This document shows positions 41,216-50,250 of a DNA stretch of 64,000 nucleotides, piece after piece. How positions within the stretch are numbered: position 1 is the first letter of the stretch; each line of letters begins with the position of its first letter. Below the pieces are notes generated by a model that saw nothing but the letters and a program-made list of their open reading frames with translations, searched no databases and had not been told where the DNA came from. This DNA is from an uncultured Lachnospiraceae bacterium (GTDB taxonomy: Bacteria; Bacillota; Clostridia; Lachnospirales; Lachnospiraceae), in assembly GCA_904395885.1 (NCBI GenBank), contig CAJFOF010000001.1, positions 25,765-89,764 of the forward strand. The letters run 5' to 3'. A program made the translations under genes and the position numbers.

Positions 41216-43009
41216 TTAAATGGCTCTTGTAGCTTCCTTCAGCCATTCTCTTTCTTCTTCCTCCAGATACGGAGAAATTTTTTCATAAACCACTTTATGG
41301 TACTGGTTCAGGTGCTCGATATCTTCCGGCCGCATCAGGCTCTTGTCGATAGCGTCCAGATCGATGGGCACATAGGTCAGAAATTCAAATTTCATAAACT
41401 GGCCGTACTCGTTCTTTTCGTCTTTGACACAGACCATCAGATTTTCTGTCCGGATTCCATGGCTTCCCTCAATATAAATCCCCGGTTCATCTGAAGTCAC
41501 CATTCCAGCCTCCAGCACGCAGTTGTCCTGACGCTCCGGCACCATCTTCCAGCGGATTCCGTTGGGCCGTTCGTGGACATTCAGCAGATAGCCTACACCA
41601 TGTCCCGTCCCATGATCAAAGTTCAGGCCCCGGCTCCAGAAGGGCTCCCTTGCCACATAATCTAAATTCAGGCCCCGGCATCCGTACAGGAAGCGCACAT
41701 TTCCCAAGCGCAGCATGCTGATCAGCGTCAGTGTAAAATGTTCCCGTTCCCCGTCTGTCAGTTCTCCCAAAGCAATGGTTCTGGTGATATCCGTCGTTCC
41801 CTCATAGTATTGGCCGCCTGAGTCCACCAGATAAAAGCCTCTCGCCTCCAGTTTGGCGTTGCTCTCCTCTGTAGCCGAATAGTGGCACATTGCAGCATTG
41901 GCCCCATAGGCAGATATGGTCGGAAAGCTCAGCCCCAGATTCCCTTCCTGGCCGCGGCGAAGGCTGTTTAAGTAGTCTGCAACACTGATCTCGTCCATAG
42001 GGATCTTCCCGATATTTTTCTTTAACCAGTAAATAAACTTGGTCATTGCCACTCCGTCTTTGATATGGGCCTTCCTGATGTTTTCAATCTCCACCGGATT
42101 TTTAATAGCCTTCATCAGAGCTGTGGGATTCTGGATATTGATGATCTCATTGGTGCCGTCCAGAAGCTGGGTAAGCGCAAAATTCGTCCGGCTCTTTTCC
42201 AGCATCACGGTCTCGCCGTGCAGCTTGGCAACATCGCTGTAAATGGCATCATAGGGCCTGATTGTCACGCCTTTTTCCTTCAGATAACCCGTTACGCTGC
42301 TGTCCAGAACCGCCTCGTTAATATAGAGGTACAAACTCTCTCTGGTTGCCATCAGGTAAGAAAGAACCACCGGATTGCAGTCCACATCATTGCCGCGGAT
42401 ATTCAGCAGCCAGACAATGTCGTCCAGGGTCGTCAGGATATGGACGGTGGCTCCGCAGTCTTCCATTTTCTTCCGAAGGTCCCCAATTTTATCCTCAGCA
42501 TCTTTTCCCGCATATTTCACATCCAGGACCCACACAGGTTCAGCCGGAAGCGCAGGGCGGTCTTCCCAGATTTCTCCCACCAGATCTTCCTGGCAGGCAA
42601 TGGCAATGTCTTTTACGCCCAAAGCGTCTTCCAGTTCTTCTCCCTCAGCGGTGTTTACTACCCGTCCGTCAAAAGCCAGGGTTCCGCCCTGCGGAATCTT
42701 TTCCAGAAGATATTCCTTTATAGAAGGCGTCCCCTCCTGTCCCATCTTCTGCAGAACTACTGTGGAACCCTCAAGCTGTGCGGCAGCCTGAACAAAATAG
42801 CGGCCGTCTGTCCACAGTGCGGCATCATCCTTTGTAATCACTGCCGTGCCGGCTGATCCGGTAAAACCAGTCATAAATTCTCTGCATTTAAAGTGCTTCC
42901 CTACATACTCAGACTCGTGGAAATCAGAGGTAGGAATCATATAAGCATCTATGGAGCGCTCCTGCATCAGTGCTCTCAGTTTCTGTAAACGTTCCTGAAT
43001 CTGGTTCAT
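41216..43009 (-). CDS. Xaa-Pro aminopeptidase (M24B, aminopeptidase P family)
   Basis: LVDSGGQYYEGTTDITRTIALG, FDHGTGHGVGYLLNVHE, EPGIYIEGSHGIRTENL. Confidence 0.94.
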   Translation of the reverse strand: MNQIQERLQKLRALMQERSIDAYMIPTSDFHESEYVGKHFKCREFMTGFTGSAGTAVITKDDAALWTDGRYFVQAAAQLEGSTVVLQKMGQEGTPSIKEYLLEKIPQGGTLAFDGRVVNTAEGEELEDALGVKDIAIACQEDLVGEIWEDRPALPAEPVWVLDVKYAGKDAEDKIGDLRKKMEDCGATVHILTTLDDIVWLLNIRGNDVDCNPVVLSYLMATRESLYLYINEAVLDSSVTGYLKEKGVTIRPYDAIYSDVAKLHGETVMLEKSRTNFALTQLLDGTNEIINIQNPTALMKAIKNPVEIENIRKAHIKDGVAMTKFIYWLKKNIGKIPMDEISVADYLNSLRRGQEGNLGLSFPTISAYGANAAMCHYSATEESNAKLEARGFYLVDSGGQYYEGTTDITRTIALGELTDGEREHFTLTLISMLRLGNVRFLYGCRGLNLDYVAREPFWSRGLNFDHGTGHGVGYLLNVHERPNGIRWKMVPERQDNCVLEAGMVTSDEPGIYIEGSHGIRTENLMVCVKDEKNEYGQFMKFEFLTYVPIDLDAIDKSLMRPEDIEHLNQYHKVVYEKISPYLEEEEREWLKEATRAI

Positions 43010-43041
43010 TGTACATTCATCCTCTTTCTTCTTACAATTTT

Positions 43042-43845
43042 TTATATTTCAAATGGCCCTTCCGGAATCCATCCAAAATGGCGGCATGCTCTATATACCC
43101 CATGATCCCCAATATCCGCCGTAATATAATCGGCGACCGGTTTCAAGTCCTCTATGGAATTTCCCATGGCAATGCCGATCCCGGCTGTCTGTAAGATCTC
43201 GTAATCATTCATACTGTCTCCTACTGCCACCGTATCCTTCAGGTCTACCCCATAATACTGGCACAGCCGCTTTAAGCCTTCTGCCTTGGACGCCTTCTTC
43301 TCCACCACATCGGCTCCCATCTTTCCTGCAAACATAGGAAGTTTCAGTTCCGGAAAATGAGCTTCAAAATCCAGCACTCCCGGTTCTGTCCCCTGGTAAG
43401 CCAGTGTGTGGATGTCCATATCCATCAGCAGCCAGGGATCCCGGAAATTCCTCACGCATTTTCCCCAGCGCTTGATATCCATTGCCTCCACTACCGGAGG
43501 ATTTATATAGTAATCTTCATCCCCAATGGTCACACCGACACTGTAAGAGTGTTCCTGTGCGTAGGATAAAATCTTCCTCAGCAGCTCCTTATCCATAAAA
43601 TGCTCAAAGATCACTTCATCGCCGACCGTAATCTTCGTCCCATTAAGATGGATAATCGCATCAGGCTTTACGATCTCTTTAAACTGGCGGCTGTAATGGT
43701 TGTCCATATCCCGCCCGGTCCCCAGGACAACGATAAACTCCCGGCGAAGGTGTTCCAGGGCGTAAAGAGCGCTGTCCGGTATGGAAAATGTGGAATGATC
43801 CAGCAGCGTCTGATCCAGATCCAGGCTGATAATCTTTTTTGCCAT
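43042..43845 (-). CDS. Cof-type HAD-IIB family hydrolase
   Basis: ISLDLDQTLLDHS, VVLGTGRDMDN, VAVGDSMNDYEILQTAGIGIAMGNS. Confidence 0.92.
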   Translation of the reverse strand: MAKKIISLDLDQTLLDHSTFSIPDSALYALEHLRREFIVVLGTGRDMDNHYSRQFKEIVKPDAIIHLNGTKITVGDEVIFEHFMDKELLRKILSYAQEHSYSVGVTIGDEDYYINPPVVEAMDIKRWGKCVRNFRDPWLLMDMDIHTLAYQGTEPGVLDFEAHFPELKLPMFAGKMGADVVEKKASKAEGLKRLCQYYGVDLKDTVAVGDSMNDYEILQTAGIGIAMGNSIEDLKPVADYITADIGDHGVYRACRHFGWIPEGPFEI

Positions 43846-43873
43846 GTCATACTCCTTTGTGTGTCATTAAAAT

Positions 43874-45097
43874 CTAGTCGTCGAGACTCTGTACGTACTC
43901 ATCGATAGCGTCTGCAATCATTTTGGAGTACTTTACAGCTTCTACCACAGTCTTTGCCCCGGTAACGACATCTCCGGAAGCGAAAATACCCGGTTTGGTG
44001 GTCTGCCCGTGGGCATCTGTCTTCAACAGACCTCTCTGATCCACTTCCAGCCCCTTTGTTCTGTTGACGATCCGGTCCTGGGGCCCCTGGCTGATAGAAA
44101 TCAGTGTAGAATCTGCCGGGAAAAGCCGCGCCGTCTCCATATGCTTCACCATATTGCCGTCCTCGTCCCAGGAGATATCTACCATAACAGGCCCTTCGTC
44201 CTTGATCTCCACAGGCGCCTTCAGGTACTCAAACTTCACACCGTCAATCTGGGCGTATTCCACTTCTCTGGGCGATGCCGCCGGAACTTCCGTGATGGAA
44301 AATACGGTGACTTCCCTGCTTCCATGGCGAATCGCAGTCCTTGCAACGTCCATAGCCGCATTTCCGGCCCCGATCACTGCAACCCGATCCCCCAGATGGT
44401 AGACCTCAGGATTTCTCAGATAGTGGATTGCAAAGTGGACGTTTCCAAACGTCTCACCTGGAATTTTCAACGTGTTGGGCCTCCAGACTCCGGTTCCCAC
44501 AAAAATCGCCTTATAGCCATCCCGGAACATATCGTCCGTACTGATGGAACCGCCAATAGCGATATTGGGTCTGAATAAAATGCCCATTTTTTCCATCTTC
44601 TTTTTATATCGGTCCAGTATTGATTTCGGCAGCCGAAATTCCGGAATCCCATAGCGGAGGATGCCGCCGATCTTCTCCCGGTCTTCAAAAACTGTGATCT
44701 TATAACCCCTCTGGGCCAGCAGGATCGCTATCGTGATCCCCGCAGGTCCCGCTCCGATTACAGCCACTTTCTTTCCGTTGGACTCTTTCATAGGGATTTC
44801 CAGACGCTCAAAGCAGGAATCAGAAATATAATTTTCAATGCTGCTGATGTGAACCGGAGACTCTTTGATTCCTCTGATGCAGTGCCCCTCACACTGCTTT
44901 TCATGGTCGCATACCAGAGAACAAATCACAGACAGAGGGTTATTGGCAAATACCATTTCTCCTGCCTTCAGTACATCGTTATTCAGAAACATCTGAATCA
45001 TCTCCGGAATCGGCGTATTGATCGGGCAGCCCTGACGGCATCTCGGTTTTTTGCAATTCAGACAGCGCTTTGCTTCATCAATTACATGTACAGCCAT
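43874..45097 (-). CDS. FAD-dependent NAD(P)H oxidoreductase, glutamate synthase small subunit-like
   Basis: CLNCKKPRCRQGCPINTPIPEMI; VAVIGAGPAGITIAILLAQRGYKITVFE; IFASGDVVTGAKTVVEAV. Confidence 0.9.
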   Translation of the reverse strand: MAVHVIDEAKRCLNCKKPRCRQGCPINTPIPEMIQMFLNNDVLKAGEMVFANNPLSVICSLVCDHEKQCEGHCIRGIKESPVHISSIENYISDSCFERLEIPMKESNGKKVAVIGAGPAGITIAILLAQRGYKITVFEDREKIGGILRYGIPEFRLPKSILDRYKKKMEKMGILFRPNIAIGGSISTDDMFRDGYKAIFVGTGVWRPNTLKIPGETFGNVHFAIHYLRNPEVYHLGDRVAVIGAGNAAMDVARTAIRHGSREVTVFSITEVPAASPREVEYAQIDGVKFEYLKAPVEIKDEGPVMVDISWDEDGNMVKHMETARLFPADSTLISISQGPQDRIVNRTKGLEVDQRGLLKTDAHGQTTKPGIFASGDVVTGAKTVVEAVKYSKMIADAIDEYVQSLDD

Positions 45098-45172
45098 AAC
45101 TACTCACTCCTCCATTTTCTCAACTGGTTCCAGTATACCTTAATTTTTTCAATCTGTCACCTGTTACCTCGC

Positions 45173-46555
45173 CTATGCGGCCGAAAATCTCTTCCATTTT
45201 CCGCCGCGGTACCGCCCTGCAAAGCACAGAACACGAACCAGCCAGTCCAGCACCATAGCCGCCCAGACTCCAACTGCCCCCATCCCAAAGTTCTCTGCCA
45301 AGATGTACCCGATTCCCAAACGGAATGTGATCATAGAGACGATGGAAACGCACATTGGGAATCTGACATCGTTTGCTGCCCTCAAAACATTGGGAAGGGT
45401 AAACGAGGCAGGCCATAAAAGGATTGCAAATCCATTGTGGATCAACACCAGAACTGCAGCCAGGGCAAGCGTCTCCTCCGACAAACCGTACAGCATCAGG
45501 GTAAGAGGCATAGTGAAAATCACGCCTGCACAGCACAGGCCATTGATCAAGTATGTAATTTTCATCATTTTTTTTGCATAATATTCCGCCTGCGGAAAAT
45601 CGCCTGCCCCGACGCACCGCCCAATGACTGTGATCATAGCCAGATTCATTGCCTGTCCGGGCAAAACTCCCATACTGTCCAGGTTGTTGGCCACAGCATT
45701 CGCTGCGATCTGGGTTGTTCCAAACATTGCAATGATGCTGACCACCAGAACTCTTCCCAACTGAAAGATGCTGTTCTCAATTCCTCCCGGAATCCCGATA
45801 TTCAGGATACTTTTTACCAGGCGTCCCCTGAACTTCGCCCCCTTCAGCCGAACATGGATCTCCAGTGCCGGATCATGAAGGCGCCGCAGAAGGATCACGC
45901 AGGCTACAGCACGTGAAACCAGAGTCGCCGTCGCTGCCCCAGCTGCTCCCCAGTGAAATCCAAAAATCAGCACTCCATCTCCCACAATGTTAATCAGGTT
46001 CATTACGATTGCTGCTTCCATCGAAATTTTAGAGTTTCCCATGGAGCGGAACAGTGCGGCACAGGAATTATATACAGCCAAAAACGGATAGGAGAAAGCG
46101 CATATAACCAGATAGATCAACGCATTTTCCATAACATCTGGTTCTATATTTCCATAAAGCAGAGTTAAAAGACCTTTCCGGAACACTATCGAGAGAACCA
46201 TTACAACCAGAGAAATCAGTCCTGTAACCAGAATAAGCTGATTTGCCGCCTCGCAAGCTCTTCCTCTCTTTTTCTGCCCCAAAAACTGAGAGGACACCAC
46301 GGCGCCTCCCGTCGAAACGGCCGCAAATAAATTGATCAAAAGGTTATTGATCATATCCACCAGAGACACCCCAGATGTGGCGGCTTCCCCGGCGCTGGAC
46401 ACCATCATAGTATCCACCATCCCCACTGTTACAGCCAGTATCTGCTCCACCACCAGCGGAGCAATCAGCCTGGTCAGATCTCTGTTGGTAAACAGATATC
46501 CGTCCGGCAGCGGCCTCTTTTCTCTTCTTATTCCCCTGTAAAATATTGTTTTCAT
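45173..46555 (-). CDS. MATE family efflux transporter
   Basis: LIAPLVVEQILAVTVGMVDTMMVSSAGEAATSGVSLVDMINNLLINLF; multiple TM segments. Confidence 0.93.
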   Translation of the reverse strand: MKTIFYRGIRREKRPLPDGYLFTNRDLTRLIAPLVVEQILAVTVGMVDTMMVSSAGEAATSGVSLVDMINNLLINLFAAVSTGGAVVSSQFLGQKKRGRACEAANQLILVTGLISLVVMVLSIVFRKGLLTLLYGNIEPDVMENALIYLVICAFSYPFLAVYNSCAALFRSMGNSKISMEAAIVMNLINIVGDGVLIFGFHWGAAGAATATLVSRAVACVILLRRLHDPALEIHVRLKGAKFRGRLVKSILNIGIPGGIENSIFQLGRVLVVSIIAMFGTTQIAANAVANNLDSMGVLPGQAMNLAMITVIGRCVGAGDFPQAEYYAKKMMKITYLINGLCCAGVIFTMPLTLMLYGLSEETLALAAVLVLIHNGFAILLWPASFTLPNVLRAANDVRFPMCVSIVSMITFRLGIGYILAENFGMGAVGVWAAMVLDWLVRVLCFAGRYRGGKWKRFSAA

Positions 46556-46777
46556 TTCATCCCTCTGTCCATATCAGATCCGCATATAGCGGCGCTGTTA
46601 TTCTACTTCTCATAGCCTACTCCTGTTATGGCTCAAACGTCAATAAGCAATTTGACGAAAACTACTGTATCTGCATCCGTTTTTTCTTTACGTCAATTGT
46701 ATTCTTGTTGAAAATCATTTATAATTTAAAAAGTATACGAAGAAGACTCTTATTACACTTACATAGGAGGTGTTTTC

Positions 46778-47626
46778 ATGGAATCCAACGTATTAGATTC
46801 CATTTCCAGTCAATATAACTCTCTGACACATTCTGAAAAAAAGTTGGCAGACTATATCTTTTCCCATAAAACAGGGGTACAGCATATGTCTGTGGCTAAT
46901 CTTGCCGAAGTCAGCCATGTCTCAGAAACCACGATCCATCGTTTTTGCAAACTCCTGGGGTTGTCTTATCATGAGTTTAAGCTGGCTTTGTCTCAGGCAG
47001 CTCCGTCTCCCGGTCTGCCTGACAGCAACAAGCCCTGTGCGATCAGCAACAACGGTCTTAAAAACATTTGTCAGGGATTGTATCAGGCTAATATAGATGC
47101 GCTGGCAGAAACACTGGCTCGTTTTGACGAATCCAGCATCCATCAGGCAATCACCCTTTTGTCAAAGGCACAGAAAGTCTATTGTTTTGGTCAGGGGAGC
47201 AGCAATATCATGGCCATGGAAGCCTGGGCACGTTTTGCCACCGTTTCTTCCAGCTTTATCCATATTGAAGATTCCCATATGCAGGCAATGGCTTCCGCCC
47301 TGTGCCGAAAGGGAGATGTGATTCTTTTTTTCTCCTACTCCGGCGCCACTAAAGATATGCTGGACATTTTAAAACCGGCCAAATCCAATGGAGCCTCCAT
47401 CATTCTGGTCACCCATTTTTCTGCGTCCCCTGCCGCCATGCTGGCAAATGTCTGTCTGTTGTGCGGTCCCAGCGAAAGACCTCTCCAGTCCGGATCTATT
47501 ACAACAAAAATTGGTCAGCTTTTTATTATAGACTGCCTGTTTCACGGCTACTGCCAGCAAAATTCAAGGGCCTGTGCTCAGGCACAGGCCGCAACTTCCC
47601 AGGCAACAGCCCGCAAGCTTTTATAA
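46778..47626 (+). CDS. MurR/RpiR family transcriptional regulator
   Basis: RpiR HTH (LTHSEKKLADYIFSHKTGVQHMSVANLAEVSHVSETTIHRFCKLLG) plus SIS domain (VYCFGQGSSNIMAMEAWARF..FFSYSGATKDML). Confidence 0.93.
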   Translation: MESNVLDSISSQYNSLTHSEKKLADYIFSHKTGVQHMSVANLAEVSHVSETTIHRFCKLLGLSYHEFKLALSQAAPSPGLPDSNKPCAISNNGLKNICQGLYQANIDALAETLARFDESSIHQAITLLSKAQKVYCFGQGSSNIMAMEAWARFATVSSSFIHIEDSHMQAMASALCRKGDVILFFSYSGATKDMLDILKPAKSNGASIILVTHFSASPAAMLANVCLLCGPSERPLQSGSITTKIGQLFIIDCLFHGYCQQNSRACAQAQAATSQATARKLL

Positions 47627-47678
47627 ATCAATCCTGATAGAAACAACACATCATACCGTGGAGACGAGGAACAACGTT

Positions 47679-48302
47679 CTAACAGCTCTGCCCTCTGCCA
47701 TCCTTCGTGTCAAAAGCAGGATTAAATGCATAAAAATTCTTAGAATCCAACTGGTCGCAGACGATCCGGAGCGCTTCACCAAATCTCTGATAATGGACAA
47801 TCTCCCTGGCTCTCAGGAACCGGATCGGCTCTGCTACCTCAGGGTCTTTTACCATCCGCAGAATATTGTCATATGTTACCCTGGCCTTCTGTTCCGCAGC
47901 CAGGTTCTCGTGCAGATCTGTGATCGGATCGCCTTTTGACTGGAATTCGCAGGCGTTAAACGGTATCCCTCCGGCAGCCTGAGGCCACAGCCCTGTTGTG
48001 TGGTCAATATAGTACGGCCCAAAGCCGGACTCTTCAATCTGCTGCGGGGTAAGATTCCTGGTCAATTGGTGTACAATCGCTCCGATGATCTCAAAATGTC
48101 CCAGTTCTTCCGTACCGATATCTGTCAATACCCCTTTACATTCTTTATAAGGCATAGCGTATCTCTGCGACAAATACCTCATAGCCGCAGCACTCTCTCC
48201 GTCAGGGCCGCCATACTGGCTGATGATAAAAGAAGCCAGCTTGGGATTTGGCTGTGAAATTTTCACCGGATATTGAAGCCTTTTTTCATATTTCCACATT
48301 AT
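47679..48302 (-). CDS. cotJC: Spore coat protein CotJC / manganese catalase family
   Basis: MWKYEKRLQYPVKISQPNPKLASFIISQYGGPDGESAAAMRYLSQRYAM; TDIGTEELGHFEIIG. Confidence 0.95.
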   Translation of the reverse strand: MMWKYEKRLQYPVKISQPNPKLASFIISQYGGPDGESAAAMRYLSQRYAMPYKECKGVLTDIGTEELGHFEIIGAIVHQLTRNLTPQQIEESGFGPYYIDHTTGLWPQAAGGIPFNACEFQSKGDPITDLHENLAAEQKARVTYDNILRMVKDPEVAEPIRFLRAREIVHYQRFGEALRIVCDQLDSKNFYAFNPAFDTKDGRGQSC

Positions 48303-48568
48303 TCGCATCCTCCTTCCCAGGGCCAGGGATTTTCTACCCAAGTCCAATAGCAGTCAGATTGAACTCCTTCAATTGTCAGCGGGCCGCACTGATTTTCAAA
48401 AGCGCCAACAGCGTCAGCGTAATCCTGGGAAGCCCGTTTATAGCATTCTAAAGCCCTCGGGTCACAGGGATGGGTATCCAGATAAAGAATCAGGTCATCC
48501 AGCATAAATCCTGTTTCATAGACTCGCCTCATCAGCGATTCACAATTGCGATTCATCATACTCGGCAC
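48299..48568 (-). CDS. cotJB: Spore coat protein CotJB
   Basis: ETGFMLDDLILYLDTHPCDPRALECYKRASQDYADA..YGPLT-like..W..NPWPWEGGCE. Confidence 0.94.
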   Translation of the reverse strand: MPSMMNRNCESLMRRVYETGFMLDDLILYLDTHPCDPRALECYKRASQDYADAVGAFENQCGPLTIEGVQSDCYWTWVENPWPWEGGCE

Positions 48569-49122
48569 CCCCTTGGCTGGAATGGCAGATATAAATCCGG
48601 GAAAATCGTCCCCTTACAGAATCCTTCTTCCATGGAATACAGTTTTTGCCATTGCTGCCACGGAACGTAAGCCATGGCAATCTGGTAATGGTTTTCTAAT
48701 GGACCAGGCGATGTGTCAGTACATTTATCTTTCCATTTGCAGCATGGCTCCGGCTGCATCGGTCTGTTTCCTGTCCCCGGTCCCATACCGGGCATCATAT
48801 TCGGGCCATAACCAGGCATCACGTTCGGACCGCAGCCAGGCATCACGTTCGGACCGCAGCCAGGCTTCGTATTGTTAGAACCGCAGCCGGGGTTACCGCC
48901 TGGTTTTGAACCACAATTGCACAGAGGCGCTGAGGAAACACAGCCTCCGACTGCAGATGGTTTAGAGGAACAGGAACTGCAGGAGGAAGCTTTTACCGCC
49001 TCCTTGTCTTCACCGGCTTCCGGCTTCGTCGGCGCCGACTTCTGGGAAGTCCCTGGCGAGACGGGCAAAGGACCGCGAAAATGTCCGGAATTCATATTTC
49101 TTCTGGAAGAATAGAAATCCAT
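48556..49122 (-). CDS. cotJA: CotJA-like spore coat associated protein with Gly/Pro/Asn/Cys-rich repeat extension
   Basis: C-terminal MAYVPWQQWQKLYSMEEGFCKGTIFPDLYLPFQP; repeat CGPNVMPG; overlaps cotJB. Confidence 0.9.
   Translation of the reverse strand: MDFYSSRRNMNSGHFRGPLPVSPGTSQKSAPTKPEAGEDKEAVKASSCSSCSSKPSAVGGCVSSAPLCNCGSKPGGNPGCGSNNTKPGCGPNVMPGCGPNVMPGYGPNMMPGMGPGTGNRPMQPEPCCKWKDKCTDTSPGPLENHYQIAMAYVPWQQWQKLYSMEEGFCKGTIFPDLYLPFQPRGCRV
48812..48861. repeat. 24-bp tandem repeat (CGPNVMPG codons) within cotJA
   Basis: ccaggcatcacgttcggaccgcag twice in tandem with degenerate flanking copies. Confidence 0.9.
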
Positions 49123-49247
49123 ACTTAAACTCCTTTCAGGAAATTTCTAATACTAATCTATGAAGTCTCTGCCGGAAAGTGAGAGTAACACATTATCTTT
49201 CTGTCCATATCTTATAGTACAACCTTATATAAAGGAGAGTAACTCAT

Positions 49248-49547
49248 ATGTGTAGATGTAATTGCAGATGCCACAACTGGAGATGTTGCTGCCACAATAA
49301 CAATAATTGCTGCTGGAACTCTGACTCAGACAATTCCGAAGACTGGAATTCCCGTGAGCAAATTTACAAACGCGGGTATGCTGATGGCTTCCGCGCAGGA
49401 TGCAACGTAGGATTTAACAACGGATATATTGCCGGCTATACGGATGCACTGAACCAGTATTGTATCACTTCCCACGGATGCGGTTCCTGCTGCAATACCT
49501 GGAACCGAAATTTCCGGTCAGAATCTTCCTGTGAATGTGATTCCTGA
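49248..49547 (+). CDS. Cys/Asn-rich small protein with GX3 repeat block
   Basis: AAAGGAGAG RBS; MCRCNCRCHNWRCCCHNNNNCC...RGYADGFRAGCNVGFNNGYIAGYTDAL; strong hairpin 49611-49648 downstream. Confidence 0.8.
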   Translation: MCRCNCRCHNWRCCCHNNNNCCWNSDSDNSEDWNSREQIYKRGYADGFRAGCNVGFNNGYIAGYTDALNQYCITSHGCGSCCNTWNRNFRSESSCECDS

Positions 49548-49610
49548 TGCAAAACAGTTTTTATCCACTGCCCTGAGAAAACAAAGTAATTTAACCCAGG
49601 ATAATTTCTG

Positions 49611-49648
49611 CAGAATCCCCGGCCAAAGGCCTTTGGCCGGGGATTCTG
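49611..49648 (+). terminator. Terminator hairpin downstream of the Cys-rich gene
   Basis: cagaatccccggccaaa-ggcc-tttggccggggattctg. Confidence 0.8.
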
Positions 49649-49862
49649 TCTGTTGTTCTTCTCTCAATGGCCAAAATCAAGGGTCCTCTTTTCTTGGAAA
49701 GTTTACATTTCGTCCATATTTTCTTCACATCTAACTGCTAATATAGAGAATGTCAAGAAGGAAACTCCTTTTTCACATTTTCATTAAAACTTTTTCATAC
49801 TTATGGCCGGCAGTGATTTGCCGGCCCCTCCCTTTTATATCGGCCTGATTTTCTGTCCTGTC

Positions 49863-49891
49863 TTGCATTTTCCTCTTTACCGTGCTAAAAT
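49863..49891 (+). promoter_or_regulatory. Extended -10 promoter candidate for the 49897-49998 RNA
   Basis: TTGCAT - 17 nt - TAAAAT with TGC extended -10 (TGCTAAAAT). Confidence 0.5.
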
Positions 49892-49896
49892 GAATG

Positions 49897-49998
49897 ATCA
49901 TACCAGTTCCGGGAGGAGTGCGGTTTTGCCCGTATCGCAGGTGTCCGGTCTCACACTAATTTATCCCGGGAACACGCTGCGGCTGGTATGATTTTTTC
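49897..49998 (+). ncRNA. Candidate ~100-nt structured RNA, unidentified
   Basis: Outer stem ATCATACCAG (49897-49906)/CTGGTATGAT (49983-49992), inner TTCCGGGA/TCCCGGGAA with one bulge, then TTTTTT. Confidence 0.5.
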
Positions 49999-50063
49999 TA
50001 ATTTTTTAAAAAACTAGTTGCAATTTCCTCAACTATTTGCTATAATGATTGAGCGTTGAAGAA

Positions 50064-50137
50064 CGGGGTATGGCGTAGCTTGGTAGCGCGCTCGGCTGGG
50101 GGCCGAGAGGTCGCAGGTTCAAATCCTGTTGCCCCGA
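50064..50137 (+). tRNA. tRNA-Pro (anticodon GGG)
   Basis: CGGGGTA acceptor / TGCCCCG; anticodon arm CTCGG-CTGGGGG-CCGAG; GGTTCAAAT T-loop; preceded by TTGCAA-17-TATAAT. Confidence 0.96.
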
Positions 50138-50250
50138 TTTTTCTTTGCAGAATGTGGGTTTGCCGGATGATTTTCATTCGGCAGGCTCATTTTTTTATGA
50201 TTACCTTTGATTACCTCAAATACGCCTTTCATGGCTGCATTCCCCTTTCC

